From the NCBI GenBank assembly GCA_021767525.1, contig JAASTF010000050.1:1-14984 (forward strand): a stretch of 14,984 bases of DNA, in the 5' to 3' direction. Positions within the stretch are counted from its first letter, which is position 1; each line of letters starts with the position of its first letter. Below, piece by piece: positions 6,748 to 13,767 of this stretch. A program made the translations under genes and the position numbers. Source of the stretch: Paracoccaceae bacterium. Lineage in GTDB: Bacteria > Pseudomonadota > Alphaproteobacteria > Rhodobacterales > Rhodobacteraceae. The notes beneath the pieces are model-generated. The model ran no database searches and had not been told where the DNA came from. It saw only the letters and a list, made by a program, of their open reading frames with translations.

Positions 6748-6966
6748 ATGCCACTGATCGATATCCAAGTGATGGAAGGCGTTTTTTCCAGCGAGGAAAA
6801 GGCGCAGATGATCGCGAAAGTAACCGATGCCTTCGCCGAGGTAGCGGGCGGCCGAATGAAGGCCGCCACGTCAGTTCGCATTCATGAAATCAAAAGCGGC
6901 AACTGGGGCTATGGCGGCGAGGCACTGACCCTTGCCGATGCCCTCGCGATACGCCGCGACGAATAG
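6748..6966 (+). CDS. 4-oxalocrotonate-tautomerase-family protein
   Basis: 72 residues. Members use the amino-terminal proline, exposed after Met removal, as a general base in keto-enol tautomerisation or related chemistry, and assemble as small oligomers. Here Met is followed by PLIDIQVMEG, giving the catalytic proline. The helix SSEEKAQMIAKVTDAFAEVAG and the strand TSVRIHEI carry the second conserved Arg (equivalent to Arg39 of 4-OT), and GNWGYGGEAL matches the GHFGIGGE region with Trp in place of Phe50. Arg11 of classical 4-OT, which helps bind the substrate carboxylate, is Val here, so the true substrate may differ. AGGGAG lies 7 bases before the ATG. The gene starts 66 bases after the helicase stop, in the same direction, and its stop is one base from the stop of the convergent OsmC gene. 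No xenobiotic-degradation genes are nearby, so the physiological role is unknown. Confidence 0.9.
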   Translation: MPLIDIQVMEGVFSSEEKAQMIAKVTDAFAEVAGGRMKAATSVRIHEIKSGNWGYGGEALTLADALAIRRDE

Positions 6967-6967
6967 A

Positions 6968-7393
6968 TCAGGTCAGCGACGCCTCCATCGTGATCTCGGC
7001 ATTCAGCAGCTTGGAAATCGGGCAATTTTCCTTGGCCGTTTGCGCGGCCTTTTCGAAATCCTCGGCGCTGGCATGCGGCACCTGCGCGCTGACGACAAGA
7101 TGGCTTTGCGTTACGGCAAAACCGCCATCCTTCTGCTCGAGCGACACGGTGGACTTGGTCGAGATGTGATCGGGCGTAAATCCGGCCTCGCCCAGGATCA
7201 TCGACAGCGCCATCGAAAAACAGCTGGCGTGCGAGGCGGCAATCAGCTCTTCGGGGTTGGTGCCCGGCGCGCCTTCGAACCGCTTGTTGAAGCCATAGAT
7301 TTCCATGTCCAGCACGCCCGACTCGGTCGACACCGTGCCGGTGCCGTCCTTCAGGCCGCCTTGCCAATTCGCGGAACCACTTTTCTTGATCAT
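6968..7393 (-). CDS. OsmC-family peroxidase
   Basis: 141 residues. OsmC/Ohr proteins are cytosolic Cys-based peroxidases that reduce organic hydroperoxides and protect against oxidative or osmotic stress. The two redox cysteines are C58 in AASHASCFSMALS and C124 in KENCPISKLL. The conserved Arg is R39 (GFNKRF), followed by GTNPEELIAA. The length and the YGFNKRFEGAPGTNPEELI pattern favour the OsmC branch over Ohr, so the osmC symbol is possible but not certain. An in-frame start exists at 7411, but ATG 7393 is preferred: on the minus strand AAAGGAG stands 7 bases before it and the protein then begins MIKKSGSANW as relatives do. The gene is monocistronic. Upstream lies the hairpin following rnj, and downstream it converges on the tautomerase gene with only one base between stop codons and no terminator. 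Confidence 0.93.
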   Translation of the reverse strand: MIKKSGSANWQGGLKDGTGTVSTESGVLDMEIYGFNKRFEGAPGTNPEELIAASHASCFSMALSMILGEAGFTPDHISTKSTVSLEQKDGGFAVTQSHLVVSAQVPHASAEDFEKAAQTAKENCPISKLLNAEITMEASLT

Positions 7394-7463
7394 GTGAACG
7401 CTCCTTTCCATTGGCCCGTCAACGTAGCGCGGGCCGCGGAAGTTCCAGCGTCAGGCGTGACGA

Positions 7464-7492
7464 CCCGTCCCGGTAAAGCCCCCCGGGACGGG
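7464..7492 (-). terminator. GC-rich hairpin after rnj, probable terminator of the birA-coaX-rnj unit
   Basis: CCCGTCCCGG (7464-7473) and CCGGGACGGG (7483-7492) form a perfect 10-bp stem with a 9-base loop, 10 bases beyond the rnj stop on the minus strand. There is no U-run after the stem, so it is not a textbook intrinsic terminator; it may stop transcription with help or protect the 3' end. It also separates rnj from the start of the OsmC gene, which needs its own promoter. Confidence 0.65.
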
Positions 7493-7502
7493 CAAGCCGG
7501 GC

Positions 7503-9170
7503 CTATTCCAGCCGGCTGACGATCACCGTCACCTCGGCCTTCTTGCCGATCTCGTCCTGGCAGGTCTTGCGGGCGATGCGTTTCAGACCCTCTTCCAGCT
7601 TGTCGTCGTCGGCGCGGGTCTTGTCGCCCGCACGGCGCAGGAACTGGTCCAGGTCTTCCTCCAGCACGTCCAGAAGCGGCGCGTTCGAGCGGCCGATTTC
7701 CGGCAGGCCCTTCAATTCGCACCAGGGCTCGCCCAGCGGCTCGTCGTTTTCATCCAGAACCACCGACACCACCACGTGCCCGTTCAACGCCATGCGGATA
7801 CGGTCGCGCACGATGCCGTCCAGCGCGCCGATCTGCACCGAACCATCCAGATAGGTGCGCCCCGTTTCGACATAGCCCGCCAACTTGGGCGCGTTGCCCG
7901 ACAGCGACACCATCGTGCCGTTCACCGCGACGATGGACTGCGCGCCATTGGCGGTGGCCAGCTTGGCGTGCTCGCGCAGGTGCCGGTGCTCGCCATGCAT
8001 CGGGATAACGATCTGCGGCTTCATCAGCTGGTGCATTGTCGTCAGGTCGGGCCGGTTGGCATGGCCCGACACGTGATAGCGCCCGCCCTGGTCGTCGACC
8101 ACGTCGACGCCCATTTCCGAAAAGGCGTTGATGATGCGAATGACACCGCGTTCGTTGCCCGGAATGGTTTTCGACGAGAACAGGAACAGGTCGCCCTCTT
8201 TCATCGTCATGCCGTTATACTTGCCCTGCGCCAGCTGCGCGCTGGCCGCGCGGCGCTCGCCCTGGCTGCCGGTTACGATCAGCATGACGTTTTCACGTGG
8301 CACCTGGGCGGCATCCTCGGGGCTGATGACCGAGGGGAAATCGGCCAGCACGCCGGTGGCGACCGATGCCTCGATCATCCGGCGCATCGCGCGCCCCATC
8401 AGGCAGATCGAGCGGCCCGCACGCACGCCCGCCTCGGCCAGGGTTTTGACCCGTGCGACGTTACTGGCGAATGTCGTGGCCACGACCATGCCCGACGCTT
8501 CGGAAATCAGTGCCTCGAGGTTGTCGGCGATATCGGTTTCCGACCGGCCGGGATCGGGCGAAAAGACGTTGGTGGAATCGCAGATCAGCGCCTTGATGCC
8601 GGGTTTCGCCACCTCGGCCCATGTGTCGGGGTCCCACGGCTCGCCGACGATGGGTGTGCGGTCCAGCTTGAAATCGCCGGTATGCACGACGCGGCCATCG
8701 GGGCTGTCGATCACCAGCGCGCTGGTTTCCGGGATCGAATGCGAGATCGGCAGGAAGCCCACCGTAAAGGGGCCGGCCTGCACGGTTTCGGGCCATTTCG
8801 AAACGGTTGTCACCGCCTTGTCGGAAAACCCGTATTCCGCCATCTTGCCCCGCGCGATATGGGCGGTGAAGGCGCGGGCATAGATCGGCGCGCCCAGCCG
8901 TTCATACAGATGCCCCACCGCGCCCACGTGATCCTCGTGCGCGTGGGTGATGAAAATCGCCTCGATCCGGTCGCGGCGCTCTTCCAGCCAGGCGATATCG
9001 GGCAGGATCAGGTCGACGCCGGGCGTGCTGTCCATGTCGGGAAAGGTCACGCCCAGATCGACCACGATCAGGCGTTCGTTATCCTCGGGGCCGTAGCCGT
9101 AGACATAACAGTTCATGCCCACTTCGCCGGCGCCGCCGAGGGGCAGATAGATCAGTTTTTCGCTGCTCAT
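7503..9170 (-). CDS. rnj: Ribonuclease J
   Basis: 555 residues. RNase J is a zinc-dependent metallo-beta-lactamase/beta-CASP nuclease with 5'-3' exonuclease and endonuclease activity, used in rRNA maturation and mRNA decay. Visible landmarks: LPLGGAGEVGMNCYVY (10-25), zinc motif HAHEDH (76-81), SHSIPE with H144, HTGDFKLD with D166, the beta-CASP region with CDSTNVFSPDPGRSE and VTGSQGE (299-305), YHVSGHANRPDL and PMHGEHRHL (H392, H395). A C-terminal domain after about residue 450 ends in a basic segment. The length is normal for the family, and the motifs distinguish it from other metallo-beta-lactamases such as RNase Z. Its ATG overlaps the coaX stop by 4 nt (ATGA on the minus strand). AAGGA lies about 12 bases upstream inside coaX, so translation is probably coupled. 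Alphaproteobacteria often have RNase J alongside RNase E. Confidence 0.96.
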   Translation of the reverse strand: MSSEKLIYLPLGGAGEVGMNCYVYGYGPEDNERLIVVDLGVTFPDMDSTPGVDLILPDIAWLEERRDRIEAIFITHAHEDHVGAVGHLYERLGAPIYARAFTAHIARGKMAEYGFSDKAVTTVSKWPETVQAGPFTVGFLPISHSIPETSALVIDSPDGRVVHTGDFKLDRTPIVGEPWDPDTWAEVAKPGIKALICDSTNVFSPDPGRSETDIADNLEALISEASGMVVATTFASNVARVKTLAEAGVRAGRSICLMGRAMRRMIEASVATGVLADFPSVISPEDAAQVPRENVMLIVTGSQGERRAASAQLAQGKYNGMTMKEGDLFLFSSKTIPGNERGVIRIINAFSEMGVDVVDDQGGRYHVSGHANRPDLTTMHQLMKPQIVIPMHGEHRHLREHAKLATANGAQSIVAVNGTMVSLSGNAPKLAGYVETGRTYLDGSVQIGALDGIVRDRIRMALNGHVVVSVVLDENDEPLGEPWCELKGLPEIGRSNAPLLDVLEEDLDQFLRRAGDKTRADDDKLEEGLKRIARKTCQDEIGKKAEVTVIVSRLE

Positions 9171-9946
9171 ATGGTGCCGTGTTCCTTGTTATATGCGTGT
9201 ATCACGGTCAGGCCGTGCATTGTCAGATCGTCCTCGATGCAATCAAAAAGGTCTTCCGCCTGGGCGAACAGGGGCGCAAGCCCGCCGGTTCCAACCACTT
9301 TCATCGGGCGGCCATATTCCTCTTTGACGCGGGCGGTGATGCCTTCGATCAGGCCGGTATAGCCCCAGAACACCCCCGATTGGATGCAGGCCACCGTGTT
9401 GGTGCCGATCACCTGTTCGGGCTGTGTCACGTCGATATGCGGCAGGGCCGCAGCCCCCATATGTAGCGCCTCGAGGCTCAGGTTCACCCCCGGCGCGATG
9501 ACACCGCCGACATAGGCGCCATCCTCGGCCACCACGTCGAAATTGGTGGCGGTGCCGAAATCCACAACCACCACGTCGCCGCCATGCCGGTCGAACGCGC
9601 CAACGGCATTGGCCAGGCGGTCAGGGCCGACCTGGGTGCCCGGATCGACGCGGGGCGGCTGCGGCAACAGGCAGTCGGGCTTGCCCACGACCAGCGGGCG
9701 CACCCCGAAAAATCGGTCGGTAAAGACGCGCAGGTTCCAGACAACGCGCGGCACGGTCGAGGCGATGACGACCGCCGTGATGTCGGCGTCGATGCCGTAA
9801 TGCTTGATCAGCGTGGAATACCAGGTGAAATAGGCATCCGCCGTGCGCGCATGGTGGGTCGAGGTGCGCAGGGTGCACAGGAACCTTTCGCCATCCCAGA
9901 TCGAGAAGACGGTATTGGTGTTGCCGCAATCAATCGCCAGAAGCAT
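9167..9946 (-). CDS. coaX: Type III pantothenate kinase
   Basis: 259 residues. It phosphorylates pantothenate, the first step of coenzyme A synthesis. Type III enzymes belong to the ASKHA fold, need a monovalent cation and are not inhibited by CoA. Seen here: the phosphate loop AIDCGNTNT (4-12), PPRVDPGTQVGPDRLANAVGA with the catalytic-type Asp in GPDR (107-110), the second nucleotide loop VVVDFGTATNFDVV (125-138), GGVIAPG (147-153) and VVGTGGLAPLF (217-227). The frame allows a TTG start at 9961, but ATG 9946 is preferred: AAGGGGG stands just upstream and MLLAIDCGNT is the usual start. It overlaps the end of birA by 17 nt and the start of rnj by 4 nt, so the three genes are tightly packed. 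The pairing with birA is common and is sometimes fused in other bacteria; both serve acyl-carrier/CoA metabolism. Confidence 0.96.
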   Translation of the reverse strand: MLLAIDCGNTNTVFSIWDGERFLCTLRTSTHHARTADAYFTWYSTLIKHYGIDADITAVVIASTVPRVVWNLRVFTDRFFGVRPLVVGKPDCLLPQPPRVDPGTQVGPDRLANAVGAFDRHGGDVVVVDFGTATNFDVVAEDGAYVGGVIAPGVNLSLEALHMGAAALPHIDVTQPEQVIGTNTVACIQSGVFWGYTGLIEGITARVKEEYGRPMKVVGTGGLAPLFAQAEDLFDCIEDDLTMHGLTVIHAYNKEHGTI

Positions 9947-10706
9947 CTGCGCCCCCTTCAAAGAAAATCTCGGCCGCCGGGATCGCCGCGCGGCCTTGCG
10001 CTGTCAAAAGCACCAGATTGCCCCGGTCGTCAATCGTCTCGAACGTGCCCTCCATCGTGTCGCGCAGGGTGCGCGCGATGATGCGGTCGCCCAGACGGGC
10101 GGCGCGGGCCAGCCAGGCCTCGCGTATCGGGGCAAAGCCGTAGGTGTCGAATTGCGTCTTTCTTTGCGCGAACGCATGGGCCAGCTGATGCAGGAACTCC
10201 TCGGGCGTGATGGCCACGCCGGTTTCCGACAGCAGCGACACCGGGCGCAACGCCTGGGGTTCGACGGCGTTTTGTTGGGGCACGTCGCGCAGGTTGACCC
10301 CGATGCCAATGGCCAGATGCGCCACGCCGCCCCCCGCCGCGCCTGTGCTTTCCAGCAGGATACCCGCCAGCTTGCCGCCATTCAGCAGCACGTCATTGGG
10401 CCATTTCAACTGAAAGCGCGCGGGCTGGCCGGTGACGGTGGCACAGGCGTCGTGCAGCGCCAGTGCGGCCACGAAAGACAACAGCGCCACATGGTCGGGC
10501 CGACCCTCGGGGCGCAGAACCAGCGTGGCGGCGAAGTTGCCAACCGGGTCGCGCCAGGGCCGGCCCCGCCTGCCCCGGCCCGCCGTCTGGCGCAGGCCCA
10601 GGATCCATTCCGGCCCGGCCAGAGTGGGCGCGATGCGCGCGGCCTCGGCATTGGTGCTGTCGACCTCGGCCAGGACACGCCGGCCATAGCCTTGCGGCCA
10701 ACTCAT
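9930..10706 (-). CDS. birA: Biotin--[acetyl-CoA-carboxylase] ligase, no DNA-binding domain
   Basis: 258 residues. It makes biotinyl-5'-AMP and transfers biotin to the carrier protein of acetyl-CoA carboxylase and other carboxylases. The biotin-binding and adenylation signature is clear: EVDSTNAEA (14-22), QTAGRGRRGRPW (40-51), KWPNDVLLNGGKLAGILLE (101-119) with K112 as the usual catalytic lysine, and a C-terminal SH3-like part (ARTLRDTMEGTFETIDDRG). The N-terminal winged-helix domain of bifunctional BirA is absent, so it should be a class I ligase without repressor activity. ATG 10706 is chosen; an in-frame TTG at 10721 lies within a palindrome and would add five residues. Neither has an evident Shine-Dalgarno sequence. 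It follows the nuoN terminator by about 20 bases, so it needs read-through or a promoter around nuoN's end. Confidence 0.94.
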   Translation of the reverse strand: MSWPQGYGRRVLAEVDSTNAEAARIAPTLAGPEWILGLRQTAGRGRRGRPWRDPVGNFAATLVLRPEGRPDHVALLSFVAALALHDACATVTGQPARFQLKWPNDVLLNGGKLAGILLESTGAAGGGVAHLAIGIGVNLRDVPQQNAVEPQALRPVSLLSETGVAITPEEFLHQLAHAFAQRKTQFDTYGFAPIREAWLARAARLGDRIIARTLRDTMEGTFETIDDRGNLVLLTAQGRAAIPAAEIFFEGGADASGD

Positions 10707-10711
10707 CGCGC

Positions 10712-10721
10712 TTGGGCCCAA
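10712..10721. repeat. 10-bp perfect palindrome just upstream of birA
   Basis: TTGGGCCCAA reads the same on both strands. It sits between the nuo terminator stem and the birA ATG, 5 bases before the start codon. It could be an operator or a second weak hairpin; nothing in the sequence decides this. Confidence 0.4.
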
Positions 10722-10726
10722 ATGCG

Positions 10727-10749
10727 AACGGCGCCCAAGGGGCGCCGTT
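10727..10749 (-). terminator. Hairpin terminator of the nuo operon
   Basis: AACGGCGCCC (10727-10736) pairs perfectly with GGGCGCCGTT (10740-10749) around a 3-base loop, 20 bases beyond the nuoN stop on the minus strand. After the stem the minus strand reads CGCATTT, a poor U-tract. The 10-bp GC-rich stem at an operon end is good evidence for termination, perhaps partial, since birA begins only 20 bases further on. Confidence 0.75.
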
Positions 10750-10769
10750 GCGGATGATATGCGGGCACG

Positions 10770-12209
10770 TCAGTTGACAAGAGTTGCCGCGGCAGCGGCG
10801 GCCGCCCCCTCGATCCCGAACAGGTTGATGATGCCTAGCACCATGATCACGGCCGAGCCCGTCAGGCAGACCCACAGAACCGGCGCGCGATTGGTTTCCA
10901 GCGCCTCGCCCTCGGTGCCGAAATACATGTAGTAGACGATGCGCAGGTAATAAAAGGCGCCGATGGCCGAGGCCACGGCCGACGCCACCACCAGCCACAC
11001 CATGTCGGCATCAAGCGCCGCCCGCCACACGCCCAGCTTGGCGAAAAAGCCCAGCATCGGCGGCACGCCCGCCAGGCTGAACAGCAGCACGAGCATCGCC
11101 AGCGCCCGGCCCGGTTCGCGCTTGGCATACATGTTCAGCGCCGCGATTTCGGTGACCGGCTTGCCATCCTTTTCCATCGACAGGATGAAGGCGAAGGTGC
11201 CGATATTCATGGTGACGTAGATCGCCATGTAGATCAGCATCGCCTCGACCCCCATCGCGGTGCCCGCGGCCAGACCGATCAGCGCATAGCCCATATGCGC
11301 GATCGACGAAAACGCCATCAGGCGCTTAATGTCGGTCTGCCCGATCGCGGCGACCGCGCCCAGGAACATGGACAGCACCGCCAGCAGGGCGATGATCTGG
11401 CTCCAATCCGCGGTGACGCCACCGAAGGCGTCGTGCATCACCCGCGCAAACAGGCCCATCGCCGCCACCTTGGGGGCGGTTGCGAAAAAGGCGGTAACGG
11501 GTGTGGGCGAGCCTTCGTAAACATCCGGCGTCCACATGTGGAAGGGCACAGCCGAGACCTTGAACGCCAGGCCTGAAATCATGAAGACCAAGCCGAACAG
11601 CAGGCCCAAAGGCGCCTGGCCCTGGCCGGCGGCCTCGATGATGCCGGAAAACAGCGTGGTGCCGGCAAAGCCGTAGACCAGCGAGGCACCATAGAGCAGC
11701 AGGCCCGACGAAAGCGCGCCGAGGATGAAGTATTTCAGCCCCGCCTCGGTCGATTTCATGCTGTCGCGCCGCAGGCTGGCCACCACGTAGAGCGCCAGCG
11801 ATTGCAGCTCGAGCCCCATGTAAAGCGCGATCAGGTCACCCGCGCTGACCATCACCATCATCCCGACCGACGCCAGCACCACCAGCACCGGGTATTCGAA
11901 TTTCAGCATCGCGCGGCGCGCCATGTAGTCCTGGCTCATGACCAGGACAATCGCCGCGCTCAGCAGAATGGCGACCTTGGCAAAACGGGCGAACGCGTCG
12001 TCGTGGAACATGCCGCCGAAGGCCACGTTCACCCCTTCGCCGGTAAAGCCGATCCACAGCGCCACCAGCGCCATGAAGGCGGCGGTGATCCATGTCAGCA
12101 GCCCCGCCGCGCGGTCCTTGGCGGTGTAGACGGCCACCAGCAGCGCGGCCATCGCAAAGACCGACAACATGATTTCCGGCAGGATAACGGTCAGATCAGC
12201 CTGGATCAT
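10770..12209 (-). CDS. nuoN: NADH-quinone oxidoreductase subunit N
   Basis: 479 residues, almost entirely transmembrane helices (about 14). It is the proton-pumping, Mrp-antiporter-like subunit of complex I nearest the quinone module, in the cytoplasmic membrane. Key charged residues are in place: E134 in YMGLELQSLALY, K217 in GLAFKVSAVPFHMWTPDVYEGSPTPVTAF, and K247 in TAPKVAAMG. The frame is open to 12278, but ATG 12209 (MIQADLTVILPEIML) is chosen: minus-strand AAGGA precedes it by about 10 bases, just after the nuoM stop. It is the last nuo gene, followed by a hairpin terminator. The short Ala-rich C-terminus (GIEGAAAAAAATLVN) is a small peculiarity without obvious meaning. Confidence 0.97.
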   Translation of the reverse strand: MIQADLTVILPEIMLSVFAMAALLVAVYTAKDRAAGLLTWITAAFMALVALWIGFTGEGVNVAFGGMFHDDAFARFAKVAILLSAAIVLVMSQDYMARRAMLKFEYPVLVVLASVGMMVMVSAGDLIALYMGLELQSLALYVVASLRRDSMKSTEAGLKYFILGALSSGLLLYGASLVYGFAGTTLFSGIIEAAGQGQAPLGLLFGLVFMISGLAFKVSAVPFHMWTPDVYEGSPTPVTAFFATAPKVAAMGLFARVMHDAFGGVTADWSQIIALLAVLSMFLGAVAAIGQTDIKRLMAFSSIAHMGYALIGLAAGTAMGVEAMLIYMAIYVTMNIGTFAFILSMEKDGKPVTEIAALNMYAKREPGRALAMLVLLFSLAGVPPMLGFFAKLGVWRAALDADMVWLVVASAVASAIGAFYYLRIVYYMYFGTEGEALETNRAPVLWVCLTGSAVIMVLGIINLFGIEGAAAAAAATLVN

Positions 12210-12222
12210 TGTGTTCACGTCC

Positions 12223-13767
12223 TTATTCCGCGTGGGCGACCTGGGTGGCGGATGCGCCATCGGCCAGGGCCATGTCATAATTCTGGATCAGCGCCTCGAC
12301 CGAGGGGCCGATGATGTCGGTCACCACGCTGGGATAGACACCCAGCCACAGGGTCATCACGATCAGCGGGGCGAAGATCGCCTTTTCCCGGCGGGTCATG
12401 TCGCTGATGGTTTTCAGGCTTTCCTTGATCAGGTCGCCAAAGACAACCCGGCGATACAGCCACAGCGCATAAGCCGCCGACAGGATCACGCCCGTGGTGG
12501 CCACCGCCGCAACCCAGGTGTTGACCTGGAAAATGCCCATCAGCGTCAGGAATTCGCCGATGAAACCGCTGGTGCCCGGAAGGCCCACATTGGCCATGGT
12601 GAAGAACATGAAGATCAGCGCATAGGCTGGCATCCGGTTCACAAGGCCGCCATAGGCGTCGATCTCGCGCGTGTGCATCCGGTCATAGATGACGCCGACG
12701 CACAAGAACAGCGCGCCCGAGATGAAGCCGTGGCTGAGCATCTGGAAAATCGCGCCGTCGATCCCCTGCTGGTTGGCCGCGAAAATGCCCATCGTGACAT
12801 AGCCCATATGGGCGACCGACGAATAGGCGATCAGCTTTTTCATGTCTTCCTGCACCAGCGCGACAAGGCTGGTATAGACGATGGCGATCACGCTCATCCA
12901 CAAAACCAGCGGCGTCAGAACGTCGGCCCCGACCGGGAACATCGGCAGGCTGAACCGCAAAAAGCCGTAGCCGCCCATTTTCAACAGGATCGCCGCCAGC
13001 ACGACCGAGCCGGCGGTGGGTGCCTGCACGTGCGCGTCGGGCAGCCAGGTATGCACAGGCCACATCGGCATCTTGACCGCGAAGCTGGCGAAGAAGGCCA
13101 GGAACAGCAGGGTCTGCAAGCCGCCCACGATCTGAATACCCAGCACGCTGAAGGTTTCGCTGCCAAAGCTGTGGCGCATCAGCGTCGGGATATCGGTGGT
13201 GCCCGCATCCGAATACATTGCCACCATCGCCACCAGCATCAGAACCGAGCCGAGGAAGGTGTAAAGGAAGAACTTGAAGCTGGCATAGATGCGGTTCTTG
13301 CCGCCCCAGATGCCGATGATCAGGAACATCGGGATCAGGCCCGCCTCGAAGAACAGGTAGAACAGCACCAGGTCCAGCGCCATGAAGACGCCCAGCATCA
13401 GGGTTTCCAGGATCAGGAAGGCGATCATGTACTCCTTGACGCGGGTCGTGACCTCCCAGCTGGCGGCGATGACCAGCGGCATCATGAAGGTGGTCAGCAT
13501 CACGAACAGAACACTGATGCCATCGACCCCCATTTTATAGGTCAGGCCCATCAGCCATTCGCGTTCTTCCACGAACTGGAACCCGGTATCGGCGGGGTCG
13601 AACTGCGCCAGGATGAACAGCGACACCAAGAATGTCACGCTGGTTGCGATCAGGGCCAGCCACTTGGCGTTGCGCTGCGCCGCTGCGTCGTCGCCGCGCA
13701 GGAAGATGCCCAAAATCGCCGCGGCCAGCGCCGGGATGAAGGTGACGATGGAAAGAAGGTTGTCCAT
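12223..13767 (-). CDS. nuoM: NADH-quinone oxidoreductase subunit M
   Basis: 514 residues, about 14 transmembrane helices. It is the middle antiporter-like proton channel of complex I. Conserved features: E141 in LFYLFFEAGLIPMFLIIGIWG (E144 of E. coli), K232 in SFAVKMPMWPVHTWLPDAHVQAPTAGSV (K234 of E. coli), and K263 in LLKMGGYG. ATG 13767 (MDNLLSIVTFIPALAA) is chosen over an upstream in-frame start because it abuts the nuoL stop: the minus strand reads TAATG, a one-base overlap that implies coupled translation. Upstream is a run of G residues that could act as ribosome-binding site. The nuoN start lies 13 bases after its stop. Length and motifs are normal. Confidence 0.97.
   Translation of the reverse strand: MDNLLSIVTFIPALAAAILGIFLRGDDAAAQRNAKWLALIATSVTFLVSLFILAQFDPADTGFQFVEEREWLMGLTYKMGVDGISVLFVMLTTFMMPLVIAASWEVTTRVKEYMIAFLILETLMLGVFMALDLVLFYLFFEAGLIPMFLIIGIWGGKNRIYASFKFFLYTFLGSVLMLVAMVAMYSDAGTTDIPTLMRHSFGSETFSVLGIQIVGGLQTLLFLAFFASFAVKMPMWPVHTWLPDAHVQAPTAGSVVLAAILLKMGGYGFLRFSLPMFPVGADVLTPLVLWMSVIAIVYTSLVALVQEDMKKLIAYSSVAHMGYVTMGIFAANQQGIDGAIFQMLSHGFISGALFLCVGVIYDRMHTREIDAYGGLVNRMPAYALIFMFFTMANVGLPGTSGFIGEFLTLMGIFQVNTWVAAVATTGVILSAAYALWLYRRVVFGDLIKESLKTISDMTRREKAIFAPLIVMTLWLGVYPSVVTDIIGPSVEALIQNYDMALADGASATQVAHAE

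Noticed and set aside
7503..9170. The metallo-beta-lactamase motif as a sign of antibiotic resistance
   Set aside because: HAHEDH together with the beta-CASP motifs and the length identify RNase J, not a beta-lactamase.
7776..9362. Plus-strand open frame of about 528 codons opposite rnj and coaX
   Set aside because: It is antisense to two clearly conserved genes, has no recognisable motif, and is rich in His, Arg, Gln and Ala, as expected when GC-rich genes are read from the other strand.
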